From Bacilli bacterium (GTDB taxonomy: Bacteria; Bacillota_I; Bacilli_A; RF39; UBA660): a DNA stretch of 55,065 nt. The notes under the pieces are model-generated. The model saw only the letters and a list, made by a program, of their open reading frames with translations. It was not told the DNA's origin and searched no databases. The stretch spans positions 1 through 55,065 of the forward strand of contig JAGAWU010000007.1 in assembly GCA_017941235.1 (NCBI GenBank), written 5' to 3'. Each line of letters opens with the position of its first letter. Positions within the stretch are counted from its first letter, which is position 1. This document shows, piece by piece, positions 27,194 through 35,459 of this stretch. Made by a program: the position numbers and the translations under genes.

Positions 27194-28918
27194 AAACTTA
27201 TTATCTATAATAATTGAAGCGACTAATACACCTTGATTAGCTACTAGATTATTAATTATTTCTTTATGATCTTCATGGATGTTGTTTGTGTTATTTAAAT
27301 AATCTTCTACACTAATTGAATTATAGTTTTTATATAAAGTAAGTAATGTGTCCATATCTCTAATTTGTTTATATTCAAATCCTTTATAATCTTCTCTTAA
27401 AGATAGCATTAAATCATTTAAAAATTCATCTGCATTTTTATTGAAATATTGTTTTTCAAATTTAATGTTTGTTATATCAATAAAGTAATCTTCATCTCTA
27501 CTTATTTCTATTTGTCTTATAAATTTATGTAATATTAATTTTTTGATTTCAGGATCTAATTTTAACCATTTTTGATATATAGGTAATTCTTTATTCATTA
27601 GATATGTATTTAAATTAGTATTAGTAAAATTATCCATTAATTCTATTTTTACTTCTATTGGTTCTTCATAATTAAGTTCTTGTTTTTTCTTTTCAAGTTC
27701 AGATATTTCGTTTTTAATCATTTCATTTTTCTTATTAATTGTATCAACATCTAAACTACTAGATAAATAAAGTTCAATTAATTTTTCTTCTTGTGTTTTT
27801 AATTTTTGAATTGCTTTTTCAATATTTTCAAAATCTTTATTTGTATCTATTTTAGGCTTAACAATATTTTCTGGATTTTCAGTCATATAGATTATTAATT
27901 CATTTAATAATTTGGATAAAGTTCTTTCTAATCTATCACAACTATAATGTAGTCCTTTGTGAGTACATTTCTTGTTTTTACATACTAGGAAATAATAATC
28001 TTGGAATCCATCTCTGATTCTTTTATGTGAAAAGGTAGAACTTAATATATTTCCACAATGAGGACATACAACTAAATTAGAAAATATATGAGTATGTTTA
28101 CCATAATTTTCATGACAATTTCTTTTTATTTGTTTTCTTGATTTATTCCATATTTCTTTACTAATAATTGGTTCACAGTAATTCTCAATTACTAATTGTT
28201 CTTCTTTTTTACGATTATATTTACCAAATCTAAATGTACCAATATATATTTCATTATCTAATATCTTACATACTCTGGAATCAGACCATTTACCAGTTTT
28301 TAAATATCTATTTTCATTTCTCATTCGTTCAGCTATTTTTCTATAAGGTATTCCATCAACTGACATATTAAATATATCTTTTACAACTTCTGCTTCAATT
28401 GGTTCGATTTCTAAATGTTTAGTTATTGGATTTCTAGTATATCCATAAGGTGGTTTATTAGGGTGTTTATGTTCTATAGCCATTTGTTCTAGTCCTCTTT
28501 TAGTTCTTGCACTTATTTCTTTTCTTTCTCTTTGTCCAAAGGCTAAATTAAGTCCAAACATCATTTCACCATTAGCAGTAGATATATCAAATGGTTCAAG
28601 AGTTAATTCAATTCTTACATTATATTTATCGCATTGATGTAGTAACCAATATCCATCATAACCATCTCTTGTTAATCTATCTGTTTTAATAGCTAAAAGA
28701 ATATCAATTTTACCATCTTCAATATCTTTTAACAATCTTTGCATTTCAGGTCGCATTAAGTTTTTACCAGAGTATCCAGCATCATTATATATTCCAACTA
28801 TATTATAGTTATTTTTGTCAGCATATTCTTTTAACATACGAAGTTGTGAATCAATAGAATATCCATTATCTCTTTGTTCATCAGTTGATACTCTTACATA
28901 TATAGCAACTTTATTCAT
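27158..28918 (-). CDS. large serine recombinase, second type
   Basis: The 586-residue protein has the N-terminal catalytic domain (VAIYVRVSTDEQRDNGYSIDSQLR, Ser near residue 10; IKTDRLTRDGYDGYWLL), a recombinase domain with PPYGYTRNP, a zinc ribbon (CPHCGNILSS..CKNKKC) and a coiled coil near 365-430. It is not closely similar to the TnpX-like protein in this window. It starts after GAGAGG. It probably mobilises a different element, whose older copy left the remnant at 9020-9055. The active site looks intact. Confidence 0.92.
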   Translation of the reverse strand: MNKVAIYVRVSTDEQRDNGYSIDSQLRMLKEYADKNNYNIVGIYNDAGYSGKNLMRPEMQRLLKDIEDGKIDILLAIKTDRLTRDGYDGYWLLHQCDKYNVRIELTLEPFDISTANGEMMFGLNLAFGQRERKEISARTKRGLEQMAIEHKHPNKPPYGYTRNPITKHLEIEPIEAEVVKDIFNMSVDGIPYRKIAERMRNENRYLKTGKWSDSRVCKILDNEIYIGTFRFGKYNRKKEEQLVIENYCEPIISKEIWNKSRKQIKRNCHENYGKHTHIFSNLVVCPHCGNILSSTFSHKRIRDGFQDYYFLVCKNKKCTHKGLHYSCDRLERTLSKLLNELIIYMTENPENIVKPKIDTNKDFENIEKAIQKLKTQEEKLIELYLSSSLDVDTINKKNEMIKNEISELEKKKQELNYEEPIEVKIELMDNFTNTNLNTYLMNKELPIYQKWLKLDPEIKKLILHKFIRQIEISRDEDYFIDITNIKFEKQYFNKNADEFLNDLMLSLREDYKGFEYKQIRDMDTLLTLYKNYNSISVEDYLNNTNNIHEDHKEIINNLVANQGVLVASIIIDNKFIDEVLFIPKMP

Positions 28919-29119
28919 ATTTAACCTCTCTTTCTATTAAAAAAGAGAATAAAATACCAGTAGAAAACCAATACTTCATTCTCTTAAATAAATATTAAAA
29001 ATATATATAATGTTTTATAATCATAGATGTACCTCTCTTTCTAGAGAATACCTCTTTCATTGGTTATATATATTATCATTTTTAATTTTTTTGTCAATTC
29101 CTTATTTAGGGAATGAAGT

Positions 29120-29407
29120 TTAGTAATTATTTAAATAAGTTCTTAATTCATTTTTATTAAATGTTTGTTTAGTTTTATGATTTATAAAATTATTTCCTTT
29201 AACACGATCTTCAGGATATTCATAAAACTCAATTATCTTTGTTTCATAAAATAGTAAATATCTTATAGGAATAATAGTTTCAATATTAGTAGGTTCTAAT
29301 ATATTTATTTTTCCACTAGTTATTTGTATCTTATATGGATGAGTAGAACTAATAGCTTTTAATGTTCTTTGGCTAGGATTTAACTCTTGTAATAGTTTTA
29401 TTTTCAT
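29120..29407 (-). CDS. small protein between the recombinase and tRNA-Gly, unknown
   Basis: The start is the ATG after GGAGGC; in-frame codons farther upstream run into the tRNA terminator. The roughly 95-residue product, beginning MKIKLLQELNPSQRTLKAIS, has a beta-rich middle and a basic C-terminus. No family is recognised. The conserved place next to the recombinase and the tRNA suggests an accessory of the element. Confidence 0.5.
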   Translation of the reverse strand: MKIKLLQELNPSQRTLKAISSTHPYKIQITSGKINILEPTNIETIIPIRYLLFYETKIIEFYEYPEDRVKGNNFINHKTKQTFNKNELRTYLNNY

Positions 29408-29447
29408 AGAAAAAAGTGCCTCCTTTCTACAAAAGAAAACACTTTGA

Positions 29448-29495
29448 AAAATAAAAAGTACATCATCTCTGACGTACTTTGAATTCATATGGAGC
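29448..29495 (-). terminator. tRNA-Gly terminator; 48-bp core repeat, copy 3
   Basis: On the minus strand the tRNA 3' end (GCTCCA) is followed by GAATTC, the hairpin AAGTACGTCA-GAGA-TGATGTACTT and a T tract. This is the copy joined to the real tRNA and is thus the parent of the scars at 9060 and 13675. Confidence 0.82.
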
Positions 29496-29564
29496 AGACG
29501 AGGGGAATCGAACCCTCATCACAGCCTTGGCAAGGCCGTATTCTAACCATTGAACCACGTCTGC
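29490..29564 (-). tRNA. tRNA-Gly (anticodon GCC)
   Basis: The cloverleaf is complete. The acceptor stem GCAGACG pairs with CGTCTGC, the anticodon loop TTGCCAA gives GCC, the T arm is GAGGGTTCGATTCCCCTC, the discriminator is T and CCA is encoded. It marks the right end of the accessory island. Confidence 0.95.
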
Positions 29565-29714
29565 AAATAAATTACATGATTATTATAACACAATTTTTTT
29601 ATTTTCCAATATAAAATTTTAATTTTTTTATACAAAAAAACATATTTATCATCAAAGTTCGACATAATTCGACAAGTAAATAAAATATAATGAAAAAGAG
29701 AAAGAAGGATTATT

Positions 29715-30956
29715 ATGATAGATAGTTTTTTTGAGAATACTGCTTTTTTATTTTTTCCATTAACAGTTTATATTATATATGTTGCTTATGCTAAAAATTT
29801 AGATATAAAAGAAAAAGAGTCTTTGATTAATGTATCACTTTTTGGAGCTTTATATTTACTTTTTAGAAAAATAAATAATTATAACTATATAGACACAATT
29901 ATATTTATAAATAGTGCGTTACTTATTTGTTATTTAAAAAAACATTTTATGGCAAGTATTGTAATGAGTGTTCTTATAGTGTTTTTTCTAAATTATAAAT
30001 TAAATATATCAATAGTATTTTTAACGTTAGAATATGTTTTATATTTAGTGTCTTATATTATTTTATATCTAAAAAATAAAATTAATTTGAATAATATATA
30101 TACATCATTTGTTTTAATACATATTTTCTTTAGTTCATTTATTTATACTTATTATTATCTTTCTAAAGTTAGTATTAATTTATTAATTCTAAAAAATGTA
30201 TTTCCAACTTTTATACTTTTATTGTTTTCTTATATTACACTTTATTTATTTAAAAAGTGTGAAGGGATTATTAATTTTAATAGTACAGTTAATGAACTTA
30301 ATCGTGAAAAAGAAATTAAAACATCATTATTTAAAATTACACATGAAATTAAGAATCCACTATCTGTATGTAGGGGATATTTAGATATGATACTTATGAA
30401 TGATTATAATAATTATAAAAAGTATATTCCTATTATTAACTCTGAGATAAATAGAACACTGAACTTAATGGATGATTTTTTAGATTATACTAAGTTAAAA
30501 ATAGAAAAAGAAGAAGTTGATATTGTATATATGCTTGAAGAATTAAAAGAAGAATTTGCTCCTCTTTTAGAAAAAAATAGTATTAATTTTGAACTATCTA
30601 TACCTGATGATGAAATATATGTTAATATTGATTATAAAAGATTTAAACAAGTACTTGTTAATATTATAAAAAATAGTATTGAAGCGAGAAAAGAAAGTAT
30701 GAATATAAAGATATTTATGAGAGATAATAATAATAATATAGAAATAATAATAGAAGATACTGGTGTTGGAATGCAAAAGGAAGTACTTCAAAAAATTGGA
30801 GAAAATTTTTATACTACAAAACCTAGAGGTACAGGACTTGGTGTGTCTTTATCAAAAGAAATAATTAAACTTCATGGGGGAAGTATAAAATATGAATCAG
30901 AAGTTTCTAAAGGTACTACAGTTTTTATAAATCTACCTAAAGCTTATTCAAATTAA
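29715..30956 (+). CDS. membrane sensor histidine kinase (KinB-like)
   Basis: The 413-residue protein has about six membrane helices in the first 185 residues. A dimerisation/phosphoacceptor helix has His near residue 209 in FKITHEIKNPLSVCRGYL, followed by the ATPase domain with NIIKNSIEAR (N box, about 314), DTGVGM (about 347) and GTGLGVSLSKEII (about 371). The all-membrane sensor with no extracellular domain resembles sporulation kinase KinB of Bacillus. No response regulator is next to it, so it is an orphan kinase and may feed a phosphorelay. Confidence 0.88.
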   Translation: MIDSFFENTAFLFFPLTVYIIYVAYAKNLDIKEKESLINVSLFGALYLLFRKINNYNYIDTIIFINSALLICYLKKHFMASIVMSVLIVFFLNYKLNISIVFLTLEYVLYLVSYIILYLKNKINLNNIYTSFVLIHIFFSSFIYTYYYLSKVSINLLILKNVFPTFILLLFSYITLYLFKKCEGIINFNSTVNELNREKEIKTSLFKITHEIKNPLSVCRGYLDMILMNDYNNYKKYIPIINSEINRTLNLMDDFLDYTKLKIEKEEVDIVYMLEELKEEFAPLLEKNSINFELSIPDDEIYVNIDYKRFKQVLVNIIKNSIEARKESMNIKIFMRDNNNNIEIIIEDTGVGMQKEVLQKIGENFYTTKPRGTGLGVSLSKEIIKLHGGSIKYESEVSKGTTVFINLPKAYSN

Positions 30957-30977
30957 AAAAGTTCCTAAGAACTTTAA
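30954..30977 (-). terminator. terminator for the Tyr/Asn-rich protein gene
   Basis: On the minus strand AAAGTTC-TTAG-GAACTTT is followed by TTTAATTT. It also overlaps the end of the convergent kinase gene. Confidence 0.65.
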
Positions 30978-31234
30978 CGATAATAATATGGAACTACTGG
31001 ATATGGTGAAAAATAATATGGTCCTTGATAAGGGTAATACCCCCCTTTATACATATTATTATTAGCAATACCATAACCTAAAGCTGTACCGGCAACTCCA
31101 CCAACTAAGAATGGTGCTAAAGCAAATCTATCATCTTGATAGTATCCATTATTAGATTTATATTTATCGTATGAATAATAATTAGGTATATTATTATTAT
31201 TTCTATACATATTATATTCACAGTTATTTATCAT
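30974..31234 (-). CDS. small Tyr/Asn/Gly-rich protein, coat-like
   Basis: The 86-residue protein begins MINNCEYNMYRNNNN. It has a central glycine-rich hydrophobic stretch (APFLVGGVAGTALGYGIA) and a Tyr/Pro-rich tail with repeated YYP/YP (GGYYPYQGPYYFSPYPVVPYYYR). This composition is like that of small spore coat and inner-spore proteins. It has a good Shine-Dalgarno (AAGGAGTG). The role is inferred only from composition. Confidence 0.6.
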   Translation of the reverse strand: MINNCEYNMYRNNNNIPNYYSYDKYKSNNGYYQDDRFALAPFLVGGVAGTALGYGIANNNMYKGGYYPYQGPYYFSPYPVVPYYYR

Positions 31235-31351
31235 AAAAACACTCCTTTTTATTATTATATGAAAGAGTTGTTTTTTTTGTTATTTTTAATTTTTTTATTA
31301 ACTTTTGTTTTAAAATGTGTTTAAATAGTATAATGTACTGGAGAGATAATA

Positions 31352-32131
31352 ATGATAGACATACAAAGAGTAACATTAAATTTAAAAAAATATTTAGATA
31401 ATTTTGATATAAATGATAAGCAAATTAAATTAAAAGTAAACCATATATATAGAGTTGCTAATTTATCAAAGAAACTTGCTTCTTCACTAGGCCTTGAAGA
31501 AGAAGATATTATACTTGCTGAAGTAATTGGACTTTTACATGATATAGGTAGATTTGAACAAATAAAACGTTATCATACATTTATTGATAAAGATAGTGTG
31601 GATCATGGAGAACTTGGTTGTCAGATTTTATTTGAAGAAGGACTTATTAGAGAATTTATAGAAGATGATAAGTATGATAGGGTTATTAGAAATGCTATAA
31701 TAAATCATAATAGACCAGAAATCAGTAGTAATTTAAAAGGAAATAATTTGTTTCATTCTAGGATTATAAGAGATGCAGATAAAACGGATATACTTTATTT
31801 ATCTACTTTAGAAGATCAAGTTAATACTGTTTATGGTTCTTCTAAATTTCAAAAAGAAAAAATAAGTAAATCTGTATATGATGATTTTCTTAAGTATAGA
31901 AAAATAGATTATAGACATATAGAAACAAGTGCAGATGTTGTACTTTGTCATCTTGCATATATTTTTGATTATAATTTTGATAATTTGTTAAAATATATAT
32001 ATGATGAAAAGTATCTAGATAAAATATATGAGTTGATAAATTTTGATGATGGTAATTCACAACTTAGATTTAATAATTGTTTTTCTATAACTAATGATTA
32101 TATGAAAAGAAAGCTAAAAATTAAAAATTAA
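31352..32131 (+). CDS. HD-domain phosphohydrolase
   Basis: The 259-residue protein has an HD domain. The H of KVNHIYRVA, then GLLHDIGRFEQ with the HD pair near residues 63-64, a later INHN and DADKTDIL give the metal ligands. The fold is that of the HD superfamily of nucleotide or nucleic acid phosphohydrolases. The substrate is unknown. It is single and lies just upstream of the valS T-box. Confidence 0.82.
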   Translation: MIDIQRVTLNLKKYLDNFDINDKQIKLKVNHIYRVANLSKKLASSLGLEEEDIILAEVIGLLHDIGRFEQIKRYHTFIDKDSVDHGELGCQILFEEGLIREFIEDDKYDRVIRNAIINHNRPEISSNLKGNNLFHSRIIRDADKTDILYLSTLEDQVNTVYGSSKFQKEKISKSVYDDFLKYRKIDYRHIETSADVVLCHLAYIFDYNFDNLLKYIYDEKYLDKIYELINFDDGNSQLRFNNCFSITNDYMKRKLKIKN

Positions 32132-32164
32132 TCTAGTTATTGAAATAATAATTATTATGTAGTA

Positions 32165-32394
32165 TAATAAGCAAAGAAAGCAGTGATACTGAGGAGTACA
32201 TAGTGATAGTTTATAGAGAGGTTATGTTTGGTGAAAATAACTAATTTAAACTATGGAAGGTAGCAGTGGAGCTAGTTACTGAGTTTAGTAAGTAATTTCG
32301 GGTAATTCCGTTATAGATATAGAGGTTATTTAATAATAACAAATAAAGGTGGTACCACGGGGAAACTCGTCCTTTTGGTACTATCTTTTTTTGT
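32165..32394 (+). promoter_or_regulatory. T-box leader of the valS locus
   Basis: The leader has a long stem I region (AGTGATACTGAGGAGTAC and following bases) and the T-box AAGGTGGTACCACG at 32346-32359. A competing terminator, GGTGGTACC against GGTACTATC, then runs into a T tract. T-boxes read uncharged tRNA; by place this one should sense tRNA-Val. I could not assign the specifier codon with certainty. It now controls the valS fragment and the inserted cassette. Confidence 0.88.
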
Positions 32395-32416
32395 TTTATA
32401 AATGGGAGTGATAAAA

Positions 32417-33016
32417 ATGTTAGATAAAAAATATAATCATTTAGAAGTTGAAAAAAATAAATATGAAGAGTGGAAGAGTCATAATTATTTTAAATGTGAT
32501 GATAAGAAGGATAAAACACCATATTGTATTGTAATACCGCCACCAAATGTAACAGGAAAGCTTCATTTAGGTCATGCTTATGATACTACTATTCAAGATA
32601 TAATTATTCGTTATAAGAGAATGCAGGGATTTGATACTTTATGGCTTCCTGGAATGGATCATGCTGCACAAACAGCTCTTTCTAATGAGAAAGTTATTTA
32701 TAAAGATGTGGAAGGTGCTTTTTATCATTTAAAATATGTAATTGATGGAACAGATAAATTTTTAGATGTTGCTACAACTCGTCCTGAAACATTATTTGGT
32801 GATACAGCAGTTGCAGTAAATCCAGAAGATGAAAGATATAAAGAGTTTATAGGAAAAAATGTAATACTTCCTGTAGTGGGTAAGAAGATTCCTATTATAG
32901 CAGATATTCATGCTGATCCTGAATTTGGAACAGGTTGTGTTAAGAGTACACCCAATAGTACAAATCCTTTCAAAACATTGAAAATAAAAGGTTCATTAGG
33001 GTACGCATTTTGTTAA
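32417..33016 (+). pseudogene. valS: 5' fragment of the native valyl-tRNA synthetase gene, with internal deletion
   Basis: The frame starts after GGGAGTG and encodes bacterial-type ValRS up to DPEFGTG near residue 178. It includes the HIGH-like motif KLHLGHA near residue 53. Between GMDHA and QTALSNEKV about 95-100 residues expected in ValRS are missing, in frame, so part of the catalytic domain is lost. After CVKSTP the sequence departs from ValRS and stops. The remaining two thirds lie at 37833-39569. The fragment cannot be an active synthetase. It probably persists as the T-box transcript's first cistron. Confidence 0.88.
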
Positions 33017-33044
33017 AATTTAGAGAAATAGAGGAGAGATAGAT

Positions 33045-35459
33045 ATGTTAGATAAAAAATATAATGCTCAAGAGAAAGAGCAAAAATGGCTTGAATATTG
33101 GAAAGAAAACAAGGTTTATGAATTTAAACCAGATCAAAGGGAGGTTTACTCCATTGACACCCCACCACCAACGGTAAGTGGTAATATTCATATTGGTCAT
33201 ATATTTTCATATTCACAAACTGAAATGATGGCTAGATATAAAAGAATAAGAGGATATAATGTTTTTTATCCATTTGGATTTGATGATAATGGTTTGCCTA
33301 GTGAAAGATTAGTTGAAAAGGAACAAGGCAAAAAGGCAGCTGAAATTGGAAGAGAAGCATTTTCAAAACTTTGTTATGATACTACTGATAAATATGAAGC
33401 TGATTTCCAAAACTTATTTAGTAAAATGGGAGTAAGTACAGATTGGGATATTCATTATAAAACAGTTAGTCCATCAACAATTAAAGTTAGTCAATTATCA
33501 TTCTTAGATTTAATTGATAAAGGACATTGTTATCATAAAGAAAGTCCAGCACTTTGGTGTAATGAATGTTTAACATCAATTGCACAAGCTGAACTTGAAA
33601 CTAAAACAATTAAAACAACATTTAATTATATCAATTATTCAACAACAGATGGTGAAACATTCACAATTGCAACAACAAGACCTGAATTAATTCCTGCAAT
33701 TGTATGTGTATTTGTTAATCCAAATGACGAAGAACACAAACATCTAATTGGGAAGACAGCACATATACCAGTAATTGATGTTGATGTTCCAATTATGTCA
33801 GATGAAAAAGTTGCTATTGACAAAGGTACAGGAGTAGTTATGTGCTGTACATTTGGAGATCAAACTGATATTGAATGGTGGAAGAAATATAATTTACCAC
33901 TTAAATATATTTTTACAGAAGATGGAAGAATTGCTGATTCAGTACCAAATTATGGTGGTATGAAAATAAAAGAAGCAAGAAAACAAATTATTGAAGATTT
34001 ACAAGCAGGTGGATATGTTGTTAAGATTGAAGAATTAGAACATGAAGTTCAAACACATGAAAGATGTGGTAAGGAAGTTGAATACTCTGTTATGAATCAA
34101 TGGTTCATTGATATAATGAGTCATAAAGACGATTTTATTAAAATAGGTAATGAAATTAAATGGCATCCAGATTATATGCATAATAGATATGATGAATGGG
34201 TAAATAATGTTGCATGGGATTGGTGTATATCGAGACAAAGATATTTTGGTGTTCCATTCCCAGTATGGTATTGTAAGGATTGTGGAGAACCAATATTTGC
34301 AAGAAAAGAAGATTTACCAGTTAATCCATTATCAGATAAGCCACCAGTTGATAAATGTCCTAAATGTGGATGTACAGAGTTTAATCCAGAAACTGATGTT
34401 ATGGATACATGGGCAACATCTTCAGTTACGCCTTTAATCAATATGAGATATGGTGAAAAAGAAAATTATGAAGATATTTTAAAACCTATGAGTTTGAGAA
34501 CAAATGCTTCTGAAATTATTAGAACATGGGATTTCTATACAATAGTAAAAAGTTTCTATCATTTTGGGCGAAGACCATGGGATAATGTAATGATTTCTGG
34601 ATTTGTTATGGCAAGTAAAGGTGAAAAAATTAGTAAGTCTAAAGGAAATAGTAAAGTTGAACCAATTGATTTAATTGGACAATATTCAGCTGATGTAATT
34701 CGTTATTGGGCAGGTTCAGGAAGACTTGGTACAGATATAGTATTTAGTGAAGAAACATTACAAAGAGGAAGAAAATTAGTAAATAAAATTTGGAATGTAT
34801 CTAAATTTATTGAAATGCACTTACAAGATTATGAAGATAAAGAATTCAATGATTATGAATATATTGATAAGTGGATATTAGGAAGTTTTCAAAAAATGGA
34901 AAAGGGATTTATTAAATATCTTGATGATTATGAAGTTGGACTTGCACTTAATCACTTAGAAAAATTCTTCTGGAATTTCTGCGATAACTATATTGAAATA
35001 GTAAAACATAGATTATATAGACCAGAAGAATTTGGTGATACTCCTAGATATTCAGGACAAAAAACAGTTTATACTATTCTTTATAAATTATTACAAGACT
35101 TTAGTATTTTCTTCCCATTCATTACTGAAGAAATTTATCAAGAATTATATCATGATGCTATATCAATACACTTAACTGAAATTAAACCATTAGAATTTAA
35201 TTTTGAATCTGAAGTTAAAAATGGTGATTTAATGATTGAAATAATAAGTCAAGCTAGAGGTGAAAAATCAAATAATAATTTATCATTAAAAACACCAATT
35301 AAGAATTTAGATGTAAGTGTTAATCCAGGATTAAAAGAAGCAATTAATAGTTCTATTAAAGATTTTAAAGCAGCTTTATTTATTGAAAATTTAGTTCTTA
35401 ATGATCAAGACAAAGATTATAAAATAAATAATATTGAATTAAATTTAGAAGAACAATAA
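33045..35459 (+). CDS. valS: archaeal-type valyl-tRNA synthetase inside the cassette
   Basis: This 804-residue class I synthetase is complete. It has GNIHIGH near residue 43, FGFDDNGLPSERLVEKE, an editing domain with IATTRPELIPA and GTGVVMCCTFGDQTDIEWWKKYNLP, a zinc ribbon (CKDCGEP..CPKCGC) and KISKSKGNS. These are features of archaeal-type ValRS. It lacks the C-terminal coiled-coil arm that the native bacterial ValRS carries. It starts after GAGGAGAG. Its first 21 bases are identical to the first 21 of the native gene. It is likely the only functional ValRS here, and I infer that it provides immunity to the peptide made next door. Confidence 0.93.
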   Translation: MLDKKYNAQEKEQKWLEYWKENKVYEFKPDQREVYSIDTPPPTVSGNIHIGHIFSYSQTEMMARYKRIRGYNVFYPFGFDDNGLPSERLVEKEQGKKAAEIGREAFSKLCYDTTDKYEADFQNLFSKMGVSTDWDIHYKTVSPSTIKVSQLSFLDLIDKGHCYHKESPALWCNECLTSIAQAELETKTIKTTFNYINYSTTDGETFTIATTRPELIPAIVCVFVNPNDEEHKHLIGKTAHIPVIDVDVPIMSDEKVAIDKGTGVVMCCTFGDQTDIEWWKKYNLPLKYIFTEDGRIADSVPNYGGMKIKEARKQIIEDLQAGGYVVKIEELEHEVQTHERCGKEVEYSVMNQWFIDIMSHKDDFIKIGNEIKWHPDYMHNRYDEWVNNVAWDWCISRQRYFGVPFPVWYCKDCGEPIFARKEDLPVNPLSDKPPVDKCPKCGCTEFNPETDVMDTWATSSVTPLINMRYGEKENYEDILKPMSLRTNASEIIRTWDFYTIVKSFYHFGRRPWDNVMISGFVMASKGEKISKSKGNSKVEPIDLIGQYSADVIRYWAGSGRLGTDIVFSEETLQRGRKLVNKIWNVSKFIEMHLQDYEDKEFNDYEYIDKWILGSFQKMEKGFIKYLDDYEVGLALNHLEKFFWNFCDNYIEIVKHRLYRPEEFGDTPRYSGQKTVYTILYKLLQDFSIFFPFITEEIYQELYHDAISIHLTEIKPLEFNFESEVKNGDLMIEIISQARGEKSNNNLSLKTPIKNLDVSVNPGLKEAINSSIKDFKAALFIENLVLNDQDKDYKINNIELNLEEQ

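Noticed and set aside
33045..35459. The cassette synthetase as LeuRS or IleRS
   Set aside because: FGFDDNGLPSERLVEKE and the GTGVVMCCTFGDQTD-WW segment fit archaeal-type ValRS, and it replaces valS.
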